Positions 42,591-50,958 of a stretch of DNA of 64,000 bases are shown piece by piece (the stretch's first letter is position 1; each line of letters opens with the position of its first letter). A program made the position numbers and the translations under genes. A model generated the notes under the pieces. It did not search any database, had not been told where the DNA came from, and saw only the letters and a list, made by a program, of their open reading frames with translations. This DNA comes from Kibdelosporangium persicum (GTDB lineage Bacteria; Actinomycetota; Actinomycetes; Mycobacteriales; Pseudonocardiaceae): positions 44,723-108,722 of the forward strand of contig NZ_JAAATY010000014.1 of the NCBI RefSeq assembly GCF_013280595.1, given 5' to 3'.

Positions 42591-43825
42591 GCTGCGCCCG
42601 TGGAAGTGTCCCGGTCCGCATGAACGGCTGACTGCGCAGGGCCGGACGAGATCGTCACTGTTGTCCCCTCACCTACCGCGGACTCGATCTCGACGTCGAG
42701 CCCTCGCAGCCGCAGTTCGCCCACGACGACCTCGCGCAGGCCGACCCCGGTGGTCACCGACGCCGGGTCGAACCCGACGCCGTCGTCGCGCACGGTCAGC
42801 GTCCAACTCCCGGCCGCTCCTTGGTCGAGGTGGACGACGACGGCATCTGCCCGGGCGTGCATGCGTACGTTGAGCAGCAGGCTTTCGAGTGCGCGCTCGA
42901 GAGCTTCGGCCTGCGCGGCGGGAAGTTTCAGGTCGGCGCCGAGGTCGAGTAAGGCATCGACGTTCAAGTCGGCGAACCGGTCGCACACCCGCTTGATCAT
43001 CGCTGCGAGCACTACGGAACGGGCTGATGCGTGGGCGGCGGCCCGATCCTCGTCCGGCGCTCGGCCACGCAAGTAGGAGCGCATACGCCGCAGTTCCACC
43101 TCCGCCTGGTCGATGAGCTGGGAGCGTGCGGCATCGGTCCCCGGCTCGGTGAGCAGGCGCATGATGGCGACGCCGTTGTGCATCATCACCTGGGCCCGTC
43201 GTTCCTCCTCACGTCGTGCCAACTCCGCGGCGTGGGCACGCGAGGCGTCAGCGTCGTGCGCGATGCGGCGCGTGTATCCGAAGAACATGCGCGCGACCAG
43301 CGCGTACACCACGAAGGTGAGTACGTTGCCGATGGCGGTCGAAGTCATGTCTCCGTCGACCTCGCCGCTGAGATACACCAGGTAGCAGACGACAATGCCG
43401 AGGAGGCCGCCCGCCCAGAGAATGCGGCTGCGGACACCGCTGGCCGTGAGGATGACCGACAGCACGTAGGCCGGCTGGAAGGCGACCCAGGTGCCGAGGC
43501 GTTCCCCCGGCGCCAGCACCTGAGGCCCCAGGACGAGCAACACGCAGGCCAGCGCGAAGTCCGCCGCGGAACTCGCCGCGCCAAGCGGGCGGCGGCGCGC
43601 GAGTGTCACCGCGCTGACCGTGACGGCCGCGAACGCCGCGGCAGCCCAGCACGCGAGGTAGACGGCTTCGTCCGGTGACGTCGCTATGCCGATGTGAACA
43701 GCCGGGATCATCTGCGCGATCGTGCCCAGACGGACGCCCGCGATGAAGTACGAGAACGCCCGCTCGACGCCCGCCTCGGTCGTCGGTAAGTCGGCGACCC
43801 GCCACCGCCCGTTCCGACCGCGCAT
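42587..43825 (-). CDS. Sensor kinase-like ATP-binding protein
   Basis: This 412-aa membrane protein has six predicted membrane helices in the first 200 residues, then a coiled segment and a HATPase domain (VRDDGVGFDPASV, GVGLREVVV, EGTTVTI). The expected dimerisation His motif is replaced by VMMHNGVAIMRL, where the His may be the phospho-acceptor but its surroundings differ from HisKA_3. The ATG at 43825 has GGAGAA upstream. It is followed by its regulator with a 4-base overlap. Confidence 0.85.
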   Translation of the reverse strand: MRGRNGRWRVADLPTTEAGVERAFSYFIAGVRLGTIAQMIPAVHIGIATSPDEAVYLACWAAAAFAAVTVSAVTLARRRPLGAASSAADFALACVLLVLGPQVLAPGERLGTWVAFQPAYVLSVILTASGVRSRILWAGGLLGIVVCYLVYLSGEVDGDMTSTAIGNVLTFVVYALVARMFFGYTRRIAHDADASRAHAAELARREEERRAQVMMHNGVAIMRLLTEPGTDAARSQLIDQAEVELRRMRSYLRGRAPDEDRAAAHASARSVVLAAMIKRVCDRFADLNVDALLDLGADLKLPAAQAEALERALESLLLNVRMHARADAVVVHLDQGAAGSWTLTVRDDGVGFDPASVTTGVGLREVVVGELRLRGLDVEIESAVGEGTTVTISSGPAQSAVHADRDTSTGAA

Positions 43826-43965
43826 AGTTCTCCTCGGTGGCCGACCGCCCATGCCGGCGAAAGTTCGCGGATTCGTTGGGTCACAACGAACCGGCGAAAC
43901 GCAACGATCAGGGTACTTCAGCGGACGGAGCTGGATGTCACCAGGTTTCCGAGAGGACACAACAG

Positions 43966-45264
43966 ATGCGACGATTACTGACCCTGCTCGCCTCGCTGGC
44001 GGTCACCGTCGGCCCGACGGTGGTCGTGGCCGCTCCCGTCCAGGCAGCTCCCGCCCCTGGCAACATCAAGAACAACGCGGCGAGTTTCGGCGTGTCAGTG
44101 CGGCCCGCACCGTCGGCGGGCACGGTCCGGGTGACTGGGAAGGGCCTGTCCGCACTGGCTCTGGATGACGCGACGATGCGTGATCTGTCCACGTACGCCA
44201 AAGCGAGCGGACAGGACCTGTCCGCCCTCGTCGCGGCGCACCAGGGCATCCACGAGTTCAGTGCGTACACCACCAAACTGGAGGAGACCAGGCCGGACAT
44301 GTTCGTGCGGGCCGGCGTTCCCGTCGCCGGTGGGGCGACCGCCCATTGGATCCAGACCACCTCCAAGCCGAGCGCCGATGTCGTTGCGGAGCTGGAGCTT
44401 CTGCCGGTGAACACCGAAGTGCGCTACGGTGCGCCGGCCAGCTCGAAGGAGCTGGCCGATTTGGCCTACGCGCTCACCACCTCCTTGGCGGCGCGCTCCG
44501 ACGTCATCCGGTCGGCGGGGGCCGGCTACGACCACGAGCGACGCGTGATGCGCCTTCAGTACGCGTCTGTCGGGACGGCGCGGCTGAGCGCACTCGACCC
44601 GGTCATCCACGGGGCGCTGACGGCGGGCACCGTCGGGGGCCAGCTTCCCGTCGACGTTGTGATCGAGCGCGATGATGCCGACGTCGTGGTCACCGAAGCA
44701 GTGGTCAAAGGCGGGAGGAGCCTCACCGCTAACGGCGAGCACCGCTGCACCAGCGGATTCACCGCACGCCGCGCCGGAAACACGGGTGTGCTGACCGCGG
44801 AGCACTGCACCAACGCGCTTCGGTACCTCAACACCTCGGGCGTCATCAGCACCAACCCGCGCCGGCCCGCGAACGACGCGATCGATTTCCAGTTCCACCG
44901 GACCCTGACCGGGAACGGTCACTCGACCAGCAAGCAGTTCCGGGCGGGAAGCGAGGACCGGACGGTGACCGGCGTCGCCAACGCACCGCTCGACTCGACC
45001 GTGTGCCATTGGGGCCAGAGCACCGGGTACAGCTGCTCCCGCGTCTCCATGATCGACAACTGTCACATGGTGAGCGGCCATCGCTACTGCGGTCTGGACT
45101 TCACCTATGACGACATCTCGGCAGGCGGTGACAGCGGCGGCCCGTGGTTCCTCGGGAACACTGCCCGGGGCGGCCACACCGGCGCCAGGGATGGCCAGTT
45201 CAGCGTCTTCACCCGGATCGGCCGGGTGAATCGCCACCTCGACGCCAGGGTGTTGCAGAACTAG
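43966..45264 (+). CDS. Secreted S1 family serine protease with prodomain
   Basis: This 432-aa preproprotein has a signal peptide (residues about 1-27 ending VQA-AP), a prodomain of about 210 residues with alpha-lytic protease prodomain features, and a trypsin-fold domain of the S1E (streptogrisin-like) group from about residue 245. The catalytic His is in TAEHC near 279, the Asp in NDAIDF near 306, and the Ser in GGDSGGPW near 389. It is predicted to be secreted and self-processing. The ATG is preceded by GAGAGGACAC. A mobile element is inserted exactly at the stop codon. Confidence 0.92.
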   Translation: MRRLLTLLASLAVTVGPTVVVAAPVQAAPAPGNIKNNAASFGVSVRPAPSAGTVRVTGKGLSALALDDATMRDLSTYAKASGQDLSALVAAHQGIHEFSAYTTKLEETRPDMFVRAGVPVAGGATAHWIQTTSKPSADVVAELELLPVNTEVRYGAPASSKELADLAYALTTSLAARSDVIRSAGAGYDHERRVMRLQYASVGTARLSALDPVIHGALTAGTVGGQLPVDVVIERDDADVVVTEAVVKGGRSLTANGEHRCTSGFTARRAGNTGVLTAEHCTNALRYLNTSGVISTNPRRPANDAIDFQFHRTLTGNGHSTSKQFRAGSEDRTVTGVANAPLDSTVCHWGQSTGYSCSRVSMIDNCHMVSGHRYCGLDFTYDDISAGGDSGGPWFLGNTARGGHTGARDGQFSVFTRIGRVNRHLDARVLQN

Positions 45265-45453
45265 GCCGTGTTTCAAATGCCCGATCGCGATAGCCGGGCC
45301 GGATGCGGCCCCTGACGCCACCGCGGGACCGCCCAAAGACAACCAGTATTCGCGGCGATCCCGCGGCGACGCCAGGAACCGCCCCACCGAGCCGATTCCG
45401 GCCTCCGGCCGGGGCAGACTCTCATCGACCGGGACATTCGAAACACGACCTAG
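45261..45453. mobile_element. MITE-like element with CTAG target duplication
   Basis: CTAG occurs at 45261-45264 and 45450-45453. Between them are 185 bp bounded by inverted repeats GCCGTGTTTCAAATG and CATTCGAAACACGAC (reverse complements with two mismatches). CTAG duplications are typical of IS5-type elements (target CWAG). No transposase is encoded inside, so it is a non-autonomous derivative. Its left CTAG contains the TAG stop of the protease gene. Confidence 0.75.
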
Positions 45454-45514
45454 CCGCAAGGCGGTGTAGCCAAGGTGCGCCAAGCCTGGGGCGTCGCGGT
45501 TCCCGCCGCCGAAA

Positions 45515-45571
45515 GTCCTTTATGGACAGTCAGCGGTTGTGGGGCTTGGGTTCGAATCTGGCCGGCTCCAC
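45515..45571 (+). other. tRNA-3'-end-like sequence with gtcctttatggac hairpin
   Basis: The hairpin GTCC-TTTAT-GGAC is followed by sequence ending GGGTTCGAATCTGGCCGGCTCC-AC, which looks like a T-loop and acceptor strand. The T-stem does not pair well. It resembles the sequence at 32374-32432 more than it resembles the tRNA-Ala. A terminator follows. Confidence 0.45.
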
Positions 45572-45579
45572 GTCGCGCG

Positions 45580-45623
45580 AAGTCCGCTGACAGGCGATCA
45601 CTCGCAAGTCAGCGGACTTTTCT
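45580..45623 (+). terminator. Intrinsic terminator
   Basis: The 12-bp stem AAGTCCGCTGAC/GTCAGCGGACTT is followed by TTTTCTT. It is oriented for plus-strand transcription coming from the tRNA-like sequence or the protease gene. Confidence 0.75.
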
Positions 45624-45659
45624 TGCGAAAACCACCGCTACGGACTGTCGGCGCCGCGG

Positions 45660-47912
45660 CTATTCGATGGCGAGCGCCGCCTCGGCCGGCCTGCGACGCG
45701 TCGCGCGCCATGCGGGCAGGAGCGTGGCTCCGAACGTCAGCAGAACCGTCAGCGCGGCCGTCGACACGTAGATCCACGGGGACCCGGCGGGCAGTACCGA
45801 GTCGAGGCGCTTGACGCTGACCGGCACCAGGATTCCGATCGCGGCAACGGTGCCCAGCGCGATGCCGCTGACGGCCAGGATCGCACCCTCCAAGCCGACC
45901 ATCCGCATCACCTGACCACGAGTCGAGCCCGCGAGCCGTTGCAGGCCGAACTCCCGCCGCCTCGCCGTCGTGCTCGACGCCAGCGTGTTGATCACCGTGA
46001 TCGCCGCGTATCCCGCGATCATGAGCACCATGATGTAGATCGCGAAGTTGGCGGTCGTCTTCTGGGCGTCATATTCGCCGAACAGGACGTCGCGGCCCGC
46101 CACCGTCAGACCATCCGCGGCGGACGTTACCTCGGTCAGGTCAGCCATCAACCGCTCGGGGTCGGTGTTCTCGCCGAATTTGACGAGGATGCGCTTCGCG
46201 TATCCCTCGGTGGTGTGGGCGGCCAGGGTGTCGGCCGGGAGCAACAGGGTGTCGTAGTCGTCCGGAGCGGAGAACAGTGCGGCCACCCGCACGTCGAGCG
46301 GGGTGTTGTCACCCATGCGCAGTGTGATCGTGTCGCCGATGTCGACGCCCAGCTTGTCGGCGTGCTGGTTCCCGATCGCGATCGTGTCGTCGTGCAGGTC
46401 GGCGATGGTGCCCGCGGTGACCTCGACTGGTGTGGTGGCGGTGGCGCCCTCGGCGGTGACGCCCTGGAGGGTCCAGCCCTCGTTCGCGGGCGAGCTGTCA
46501 TCCGGATTCTCGATGAAGCCGACACTGGTGACGTACGCCGAGGCGCCTGCGACGCCCGGCAGGTCGTTGATCTGTGCCACCAGGTCCGCGTCGACGCGGT
46601 CCTGAGCGGTGACCACGGCGTCCGCGACCAGGTTGTCGGCGAAGCTCCGTCGATCGGCCTCGTCATTCGTCGTCTGGAGGTAAAGCATGCCGGTCGACAC
46701 CGCGGTCAGCAGGATGACCGGCCCCATCACAGCCGCCATCCGGCCACTGCGGCCACGTGCGTTGAGCACGGCGAGCTGGCCGGTCACACCACCCAATGCG
46801 CGCACGGGCCACTGCACGGCAAAGGTCGTGAGCTTGGTCAGCACGGGTGCCAGCAAGGCGAACCCGATGGCGAGGAGAATCACGGCAGGTGCCGCGGTGG
46901 CCGGCGTGAGTGGTCCGCTGATCACGGCGATGGTCACAATGGTCAGGGCGACCCCACCGGCGAGGAAGATCACCGCCAGGAGCATGCGTCCGGCGCCGAT
47001 CGGCCTGCCTTCGACGGAGACCTCCGTGAGCGCCTGGGTCGGCTTGACCCGCGACGCCCTCCTGCCGGCGCCCAGGGCACCGGCCACGGCCGCGACGATC
47101 GCCACCACCATGGCGGCCACGGTCGGGAGCCAGCCCTGATGGAAGACCACGCCGTCCGCGGCGATCCCGCGCTCGGCCAGCCGGTCGAACACGAACTCGC
47201 CCAAGAACTGGCCCGGGAAGTAGGCGAGTGCGGTGGCGAGCAGGGACAGCAGCAGCGTCTCGCGAAGGATCAGCCGGCGCAGTTGACGAGGTGTCGCTCC
47301 CACCGCTCGCAGCAACGCCAGGTCCTGCTGGCGCTGGGCGATCGACAGGGCGAGCATGGCAGCCACCCCGAAGATCGACACCAGGATCGCGAAGGCGGTG
47401 AAGACTCCGGCCAGGGCCATCACCGTGACGCCGCTCGCCTTGGCCTCGCGCAGTTCGGCCTGTCCCCGTTCGTCACCGACCAGGGTGATGGTTCCGCGGT
47501 CCAGCTTGGCGTCGATTCGCTCCTGAAGCTCGCGAATGTCCACTCCCGGTTCGGCCACCACGCCGATCGCGTCGACCGTGCCCGTCGGCGCGACACCCTC
47601 GAAGACGAAGCTCTCGGCCTTCCGCACACCAGGCAGTGCCGCGATCGTGCCTGCCAGCCCTGCGTCGATACGGACCCGCTCGGGCAGGATCGGAGGTTCG
47701 TCGAGGTCGCCGCCGGAGTCGTGGTACTCCTGGTCGCCGGTCACGACGACGTCGGCCGAGTCCAGCTGCCGCGGCGGAACAGCCGTGCGGATGCCGGTCT
47801 CGATGAGGCCGCCACAGGCCATCATGATGGCCGCCGCGAAGAACATGGCGAGAAAGGCCGCCACGAACATGCCCGCGCGGAACCGCAGGGTACGGAGTGC
47901 GAACTGCAACAT
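45660..47912 (-). CDS. ABC transporter permease (FtsX/MacB type)
   Basis: This 750-aa permease has two FtsX-like halves, each with a membrane helix, an extracytoplasmic region and three further helices, the layout of lipoprotein/antibiotic exporters such as SalY and MacB relatives. About 8-10 helices are predicted. The large loops contain acidic stretches. The start is the ATG at 47912, overlapping the stop of the ATPase gene upstream. It probably works as a dimer or as a single long chain with the ATPase in exporting peptides or drugs. A two-component system is divergent. Confidence 0.92.
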   Translation of the reverse strand: MLQFALRTLRFRAGMFVAAFLAMFFAAAIMMACGGLIETGIRTAVPPRQLDSADVVVTGDQEYHDSGGDLDEPPILPERVRIDAGLAGTIAALPGVRKAESFVFEGVAPTGTVDAIGVVAEPGVDIRELQERIDAKLDRGTITLVGDERGQAELREAKASGVTVMALAGVFTAFAILVSIFGVAAMLALSIAQRQQDLALLRAVGATPRQLRRLILRETLLLSLLATALAYFPGQFLGEFVFDRLAERGIAADGVVFHQGWLPTVAAMVVAIVAAVAGALGAGRRASRVKPTQALTEVSVEGRPIGAGRMLLAVIFLAGGVALTIVTIAVISGPLTPATAAPAVILLAIGFALLAPVLTKLTTFAVQWPVRALGGVTGQLAVLNARGRSGRMAAVMGPVILLTAVSTGMLYLQTTNDEADRRSFADNLVADAVVTAQDRVDADLVAQINDLPGVAGASAYVTSVGFIENPDDSSPANEGWTLQGVTAEGATATTPVEVTAGTIADLHDDTIAIGNQHADKLGVDIGDTITLRMGDNTPLDVRVAALFSAPDDYDTLLLPADTLAAHTTEGYAKRILVKFGENTDPERLMADLTEVTSAADGLTVAGRDVLFGEYDAQKTTANFAIYIMVLMIAGYAAITVINTLASSTTARRREFGLQRLAGSTRGQVMRMVGLEGAILAVSGIALGTVAAIGILVPVSVKRLDSVLPAGSPWIYVSTAALTVLLTFGATLLPAWRATRRRPAEAALAIE

Positions 47913-48709
47913 CAGCGCTGCCCTCCGCGGTTCGCCGCCAACCGCGGGAGGGGGCCTTCGTCGGCGAAAGCACCCAGGTGGGTCATTCGGTCGGCCACGG
48001 ATTGAGGGGTCGGCGAGCGCAGCTCACCGGCCAGACGCCCGTCGGCGAGGAACAGGACGCGGTCCGCGTACGACGCCGCGACCGGATCGTGGGTCACCAT
48101 GACGATCGTCTGACCGGCTGCCTGCGACGAGTGCCGAAGCAGCGTGAGAATGTCCCGCGCAGTCCTCGTGTCCAGCGCGCCAGTCGGCTCGTCGGCGAAG
48201 ATGACGGCGGGGTCGCTGATCAACGCGCGGGCGATGGCAACCCGCTGCTGCTGCCCGCCGGACAGCTCGGCCGGCCGGTGGTTGCCCCGCTGGGCCAGGC
48301 CGACCTGGTCGAGCACGTGCGAAACCTGGCCCCGGGCCGGTTCGCGGCCGGCGAGCCGCAGCGGCAACGTCACGTTCTGCCGCACGGTCAGGACCGGCAG
48401 CAGGTTGAACGCCTGGAAGACGAAGCCGATCCGGTCTCGCCGCAGCTTCGTCAACTCGGTCTCGTTCATCTCGCTGAGCTCGTGGTCCTCGAGCAGAACC
48501 GAACCCGACGTCGGCTGGTCGAGCCCGGCCGCGCACTGCAGCAGGGTGCTCTTGCCGGAGCCCGATGGCCCCATGATCGCCGTGAACGTTCCCCGGCCGA
48601 ACCGAGTCGTCACGTCATCGAGCGCCACCACCTGGTTGTCGCGCCTTCCGTAGAGCTTGCGGACGGCCGTCAGCCGAACCGCGTCGGTGATGTCTCCGGT
48701 GTTCTTCAA
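47912..48709 (-). CDS. ABC transporter ATP-binding protein
   Basis: This ATPase of about 265 aa belongs to the MacB/LolD/SalX group. Walker A is GPSGSGKST, the Q-loop FVFQAFNLLP, the signature LSGGQQQR and Walker B VIFADEPTGALD, followed by MVTHD. The TTG at 48709 is chosen because AGGAAA lies 6-8 bases upstream and the homologous part starts shortly after. Longer frames run into the divergent promoter. It overlaps the permease gene by one codon. Confidence 0.94.
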   Translation of the reverse strand: MKNTGDITDAVRLTAVRKLYGRRDNQVVALDDVTTRFGRGTFTAIMGPSGSGKSTLLQCAAGLDQPTSGSVLLEDHELSEMNETELTKLRRDRIGFVFQAFNLLPVLTVRQNVTLPLRLAGREPARGQVSHVLDQVGLAQRGNHRPAELSGGQQQRVAIARALISDPAVIFADEPTGALDTRTARDILTLLRHSSQAAGQTIVMVTHDPVAASYADRVLFLADGRLAGELRSPTPQSVADRMTHLGAFADEGPLPRLAANRGGQR

Positions 48710-48844
48710 CGTTTTTCCTGCCGCTTTGCCGTCCCGGCCCACCGCCGGACGATTCCTCACCAACCCTGTCGTCCACGGCGGCGCCGCACATCGTTTGCCG
48801 AGACCGTCTTCGCCTGGTGCACGTGAACCAACCCGGCCTGCTTC

Positions 48845-48860
48845 TAGTGCGGACGCACTA
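48845..48860. promoter_or_regulatory. Palindrome TAGTGCG-GA-CGCACTA
   Basis: This palindrome has 7-bp arms with a 2-bp spacer in the 200-bp gap between the divergent ABC operon and the two-component operon. It is a good candidate for the binding site of the response regulator encoded at 50108. Confidence 0.55.
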
Positions 48861-48911
48861 CATGCGCGTGCGTGGTCTGCCTGCGGGGTGGCCGTCCCGT
48901 ACGCTGACCGT

Positions 48912-50111
48912 GTGTTGCCTCCGGGGAAGTGGTGGCGGGAGGGAACGGTCGTCGCGGCGGCGTTCGTGGTCTGCCTGCTCGGAGGTTTGCTGCACGTCGA
49001 CGACACGGTGGCACCGCCACTGACGCCGACCTACCTCATCGCCGCGGTGTCGTCGGCGATGCTCCTGGCGCGGCACCGCGCGCCCGTGGCCACCACGATG
49101 GCCACGACCGCGTGCGGCATGCTTGTCGCGCCAATGGGCCTGCTGCTGACCCCGCTCATCGTGGCCCCCGTCGTCATCAGCGCCTACTCGCTCGCCGTAC
49201 GCGGCGAACGGCGGGTGACGGTCGCAGTCCTGCTCCCATCGGCTGTGCTGCTGGTCGCGTCCACTGCCTTCTTCGAGGCCGATTTTTCGTGGGCGGACAC
49301 AAGCAGACTGGTGACCGTGGCCGCATCGTTGCTCGTGGCCGCTGTGTTCGGCCGCTCGGCGTGGCACCGGCGGGCCTACCTGGCGGTCGTGGAGGAGCGG
49401 GCACGCCGGGCCGAGGAAAGCCGGGACAGCGAGGCGCGCCGGAAGGTGGCCGAGGAACGGGTCCGCATCGCCCGCGAGCTGCACGACCTGGTAGCCCACC
49501 AGATCACCCTGGCCAACGCGCAGGCCGCCGTCGCCGCCCACTTCTTCGACACCCGCCCCGAGCAGACCCGCACGAGCCTGGCGGAACTGGTCAAGACCAC
49601 CCGCCATGCCCTCGACGAGCTGCGGGCCACGGTCGGTCTGCTGCGCCAGCCCGACGACACGTCCGAACCCACCGATCCGGCGCCTGGGCTGTCGCAGGTC
49701 CCCACGCTGCTGAATGCCTTCCGGCGCGCGGGCCTGGAGGTGTCGATGCACGAGGACGGCACAGCCAGGCCGCTGCCGCCGGCAGTGGACCTCACCGCCT
49801 ACCGCATCATCCAAGAGGCCCTGACCAACGTGACCAAGCACGCTGCCACCGGTAGCGCCCAGGTGCACCTCGCCTGGAACCGCGACCACGTGACCGTCAC
49901 CGTCACCGACGACGGCGGCCGTACGCCGCAGGATCGCCCACCCGGCTACGGTCTGATCGGAATGCGGGAACGGGCTACCGCGGTCGGCGGAACCCTCACC
50001 GCGGGCGCGCGGGCCGAGGGAGGCTTCCTCGTCTCCGCCCACCTGCCCCTGCCAGCCGCCGAGAACGCGGCACGGCGAACTGACGGAGCAACCAACAGCG
50101 AGGGCCGATGA
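48912..50111 (+). CDS. Sensor histidine kinase (HisKA_3 type)
   Basis: This 399-aa kinase has an N-terminal region with about four membrane helices (residues 10-135) and no large extracytoplasmic domain, so the signal may be sensed within the membrane. The dimerisation domain has the phospho-His in RIARELHDLVAHQ near residue 195, and the HATPase has VTDDGG and GYGLIGMRERA. The GTG at 48912 is 6 bases after TACGCT, a -10-like element, suggesting a leaderless mRNA. Such intramembrane-sensing kinases often sit next to ABC exporters, as here. Confidence 0.93.
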   Translation: MLPPGKWWREGTVVAAAFVVCLLGGLLHVDDTVAPPLTPTYLIAAVSSAMLLARHRAPVATTMATTACGMLVAPMGLLLTPLIVAPVVISAYSLAVRGERRVTVAVLLPSAVLLVASTAFFEADFSWADTSRLVTVAASLLVAAVFGRSAWHRRAYLAVVEERARRAEESRDSEARRKVAEERVRIARELHDLVAHQITLANAQAAVAAHFFDTRPEQTRTSLAELVKTTRHALDELRATVGLLRQPDDTSEPTDPAPGLSQVPTLLNAFRRAGLEVSMHEDGTARPLPPAVDLTAYRIIQEALTNVTKHAATGSAQVHLAWNRDHVTVTVTDDGGRTPQDRPPGYGLIGMRERATAVGGTLTAGARAEGGFLVSAHLPLPAAENAARRTDGATNSEGR

Positions 50112-50848
50112 CCCACGACGCACCAGGCGCCGGACAGAACACCAGCGCAGAGGCCAGTGACACGCTCCGAGTTCTCCTCGCCGACGATCAGGCGCTGCTA
50201 CGTGGTGCCTTCCGCACTCTCCTCGACAGCGCAGGCGATATCACCGTGGTCGGCGAGGCAGGCGACGGCAGGGAGGCGGTGGCGCTGACCCGCGAGTTGC
50301 GCCCGGACGTGGTGATCATGGACATCCGGATGCCCGACATGGACGGTCTCACCGCCACCCTGAAGATCTGCGCCGATCCGGATCTGCGTGCCACCCGCGT
50401 CCTGATCCTCACCACGTACGAGACCGACGAGTACATCGCCCAGGCCCTGCGCGCGGGGGCCAGCGGCTTCATCGGCAAGGGGATCGAGGCCCAGGGCCTG
50501 CTGGACGCCGTGCGCACGATCGCCGCAGGCGACACCCTCCTGTCCCCGGCCGCGACCCGCTCCCTGGTGGCCCGTTTCCTCGCCACGCCGGTCGACACCC
50601 CACCGCGCCATCCCGGACAACTCGCCGCACTCACCCCGCGCGAACGCGAGATGGTCGCTCTGGTCGCGACCGGTCTGTCCAATGTGGAGATCGCCGATCG
50701 GATGTACCTCAGCCCCTTCACCGTCCGCGCCCATGTGCAGCGCGCCATGACCAAGCTGGAGGCACGCGACCGCGCGCAACTCGTTGTCATCGCCTACCAG
50801 ACCGGCCTGGCCGGCGCCGCCCCCAACGGCGGCGCCGGCCAGGTGTGA
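50108..50848 (+). CDS. NarL-type response regulator
   Basis: This 246-aa protein has a receiver domain with acid pocket LADDQ near residue 21, phospho-Asp in VVIMDIRMPD near 74 and Lys in IGKGIE near 124, and a LuxR helix-turn-helix (TPREREMVALVATGLSNVEI). Its first 17 residues form an unstructured extension. It overlaps the kinase gene by 4 bases. It probably controls the divergent ABC exporter through the palindrome at 48845. Confidence 0.94.
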   Translation: MTHDAPGAGQNTSAEASDTLRVLLADDQALLRGAFRTLLDSAGDITVVGEAGDGREAVALTRELRPDVVIMDIRMPDMDGLTATLKICADPDLRATRVLILTTYETDEYIAQALRAGASGFIGKGIEAQGLLDAVRTIAAGDTLLSPAATRSLVARFLATPVDTPPRHPGQLAALTPREREMVALVATGLSNVEIADRMYLSPFTVRAHVQRAMTKLEARDRAQLVVIAYQTGLAGAAPNGGAGQV

Positions 50849-50958
50849 CGGCCCGTGTGTCCGATGAGCGGTTCAGCCTCGCTACCGACCTTGGCTTCTT
50901 TTGATGGCCAGTGGGGGTTGTGCAGCAGTTCGCCATGTGACCGCATCGATACCGGCCA

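Larger units (their letters stand above)
45454..45659. other. Gene-free stretch with tRNA-like sequence and terminator
   Basis: No gene is seen between the MITE and the ABC permease. The stretch contains the tRNA-3'-like sequence (45515-45571) and the hairpin terminator (45580-45623), both listed separately. Confidence 0.45.

Noticed and set aside
45454-45571. A complete tRNA gene after the MITE
   Set aside because: No acceptor or T-stem pairs correctly. Only the 3' end is tRNA-like, so it is listed as a tRNA-like sequence only.
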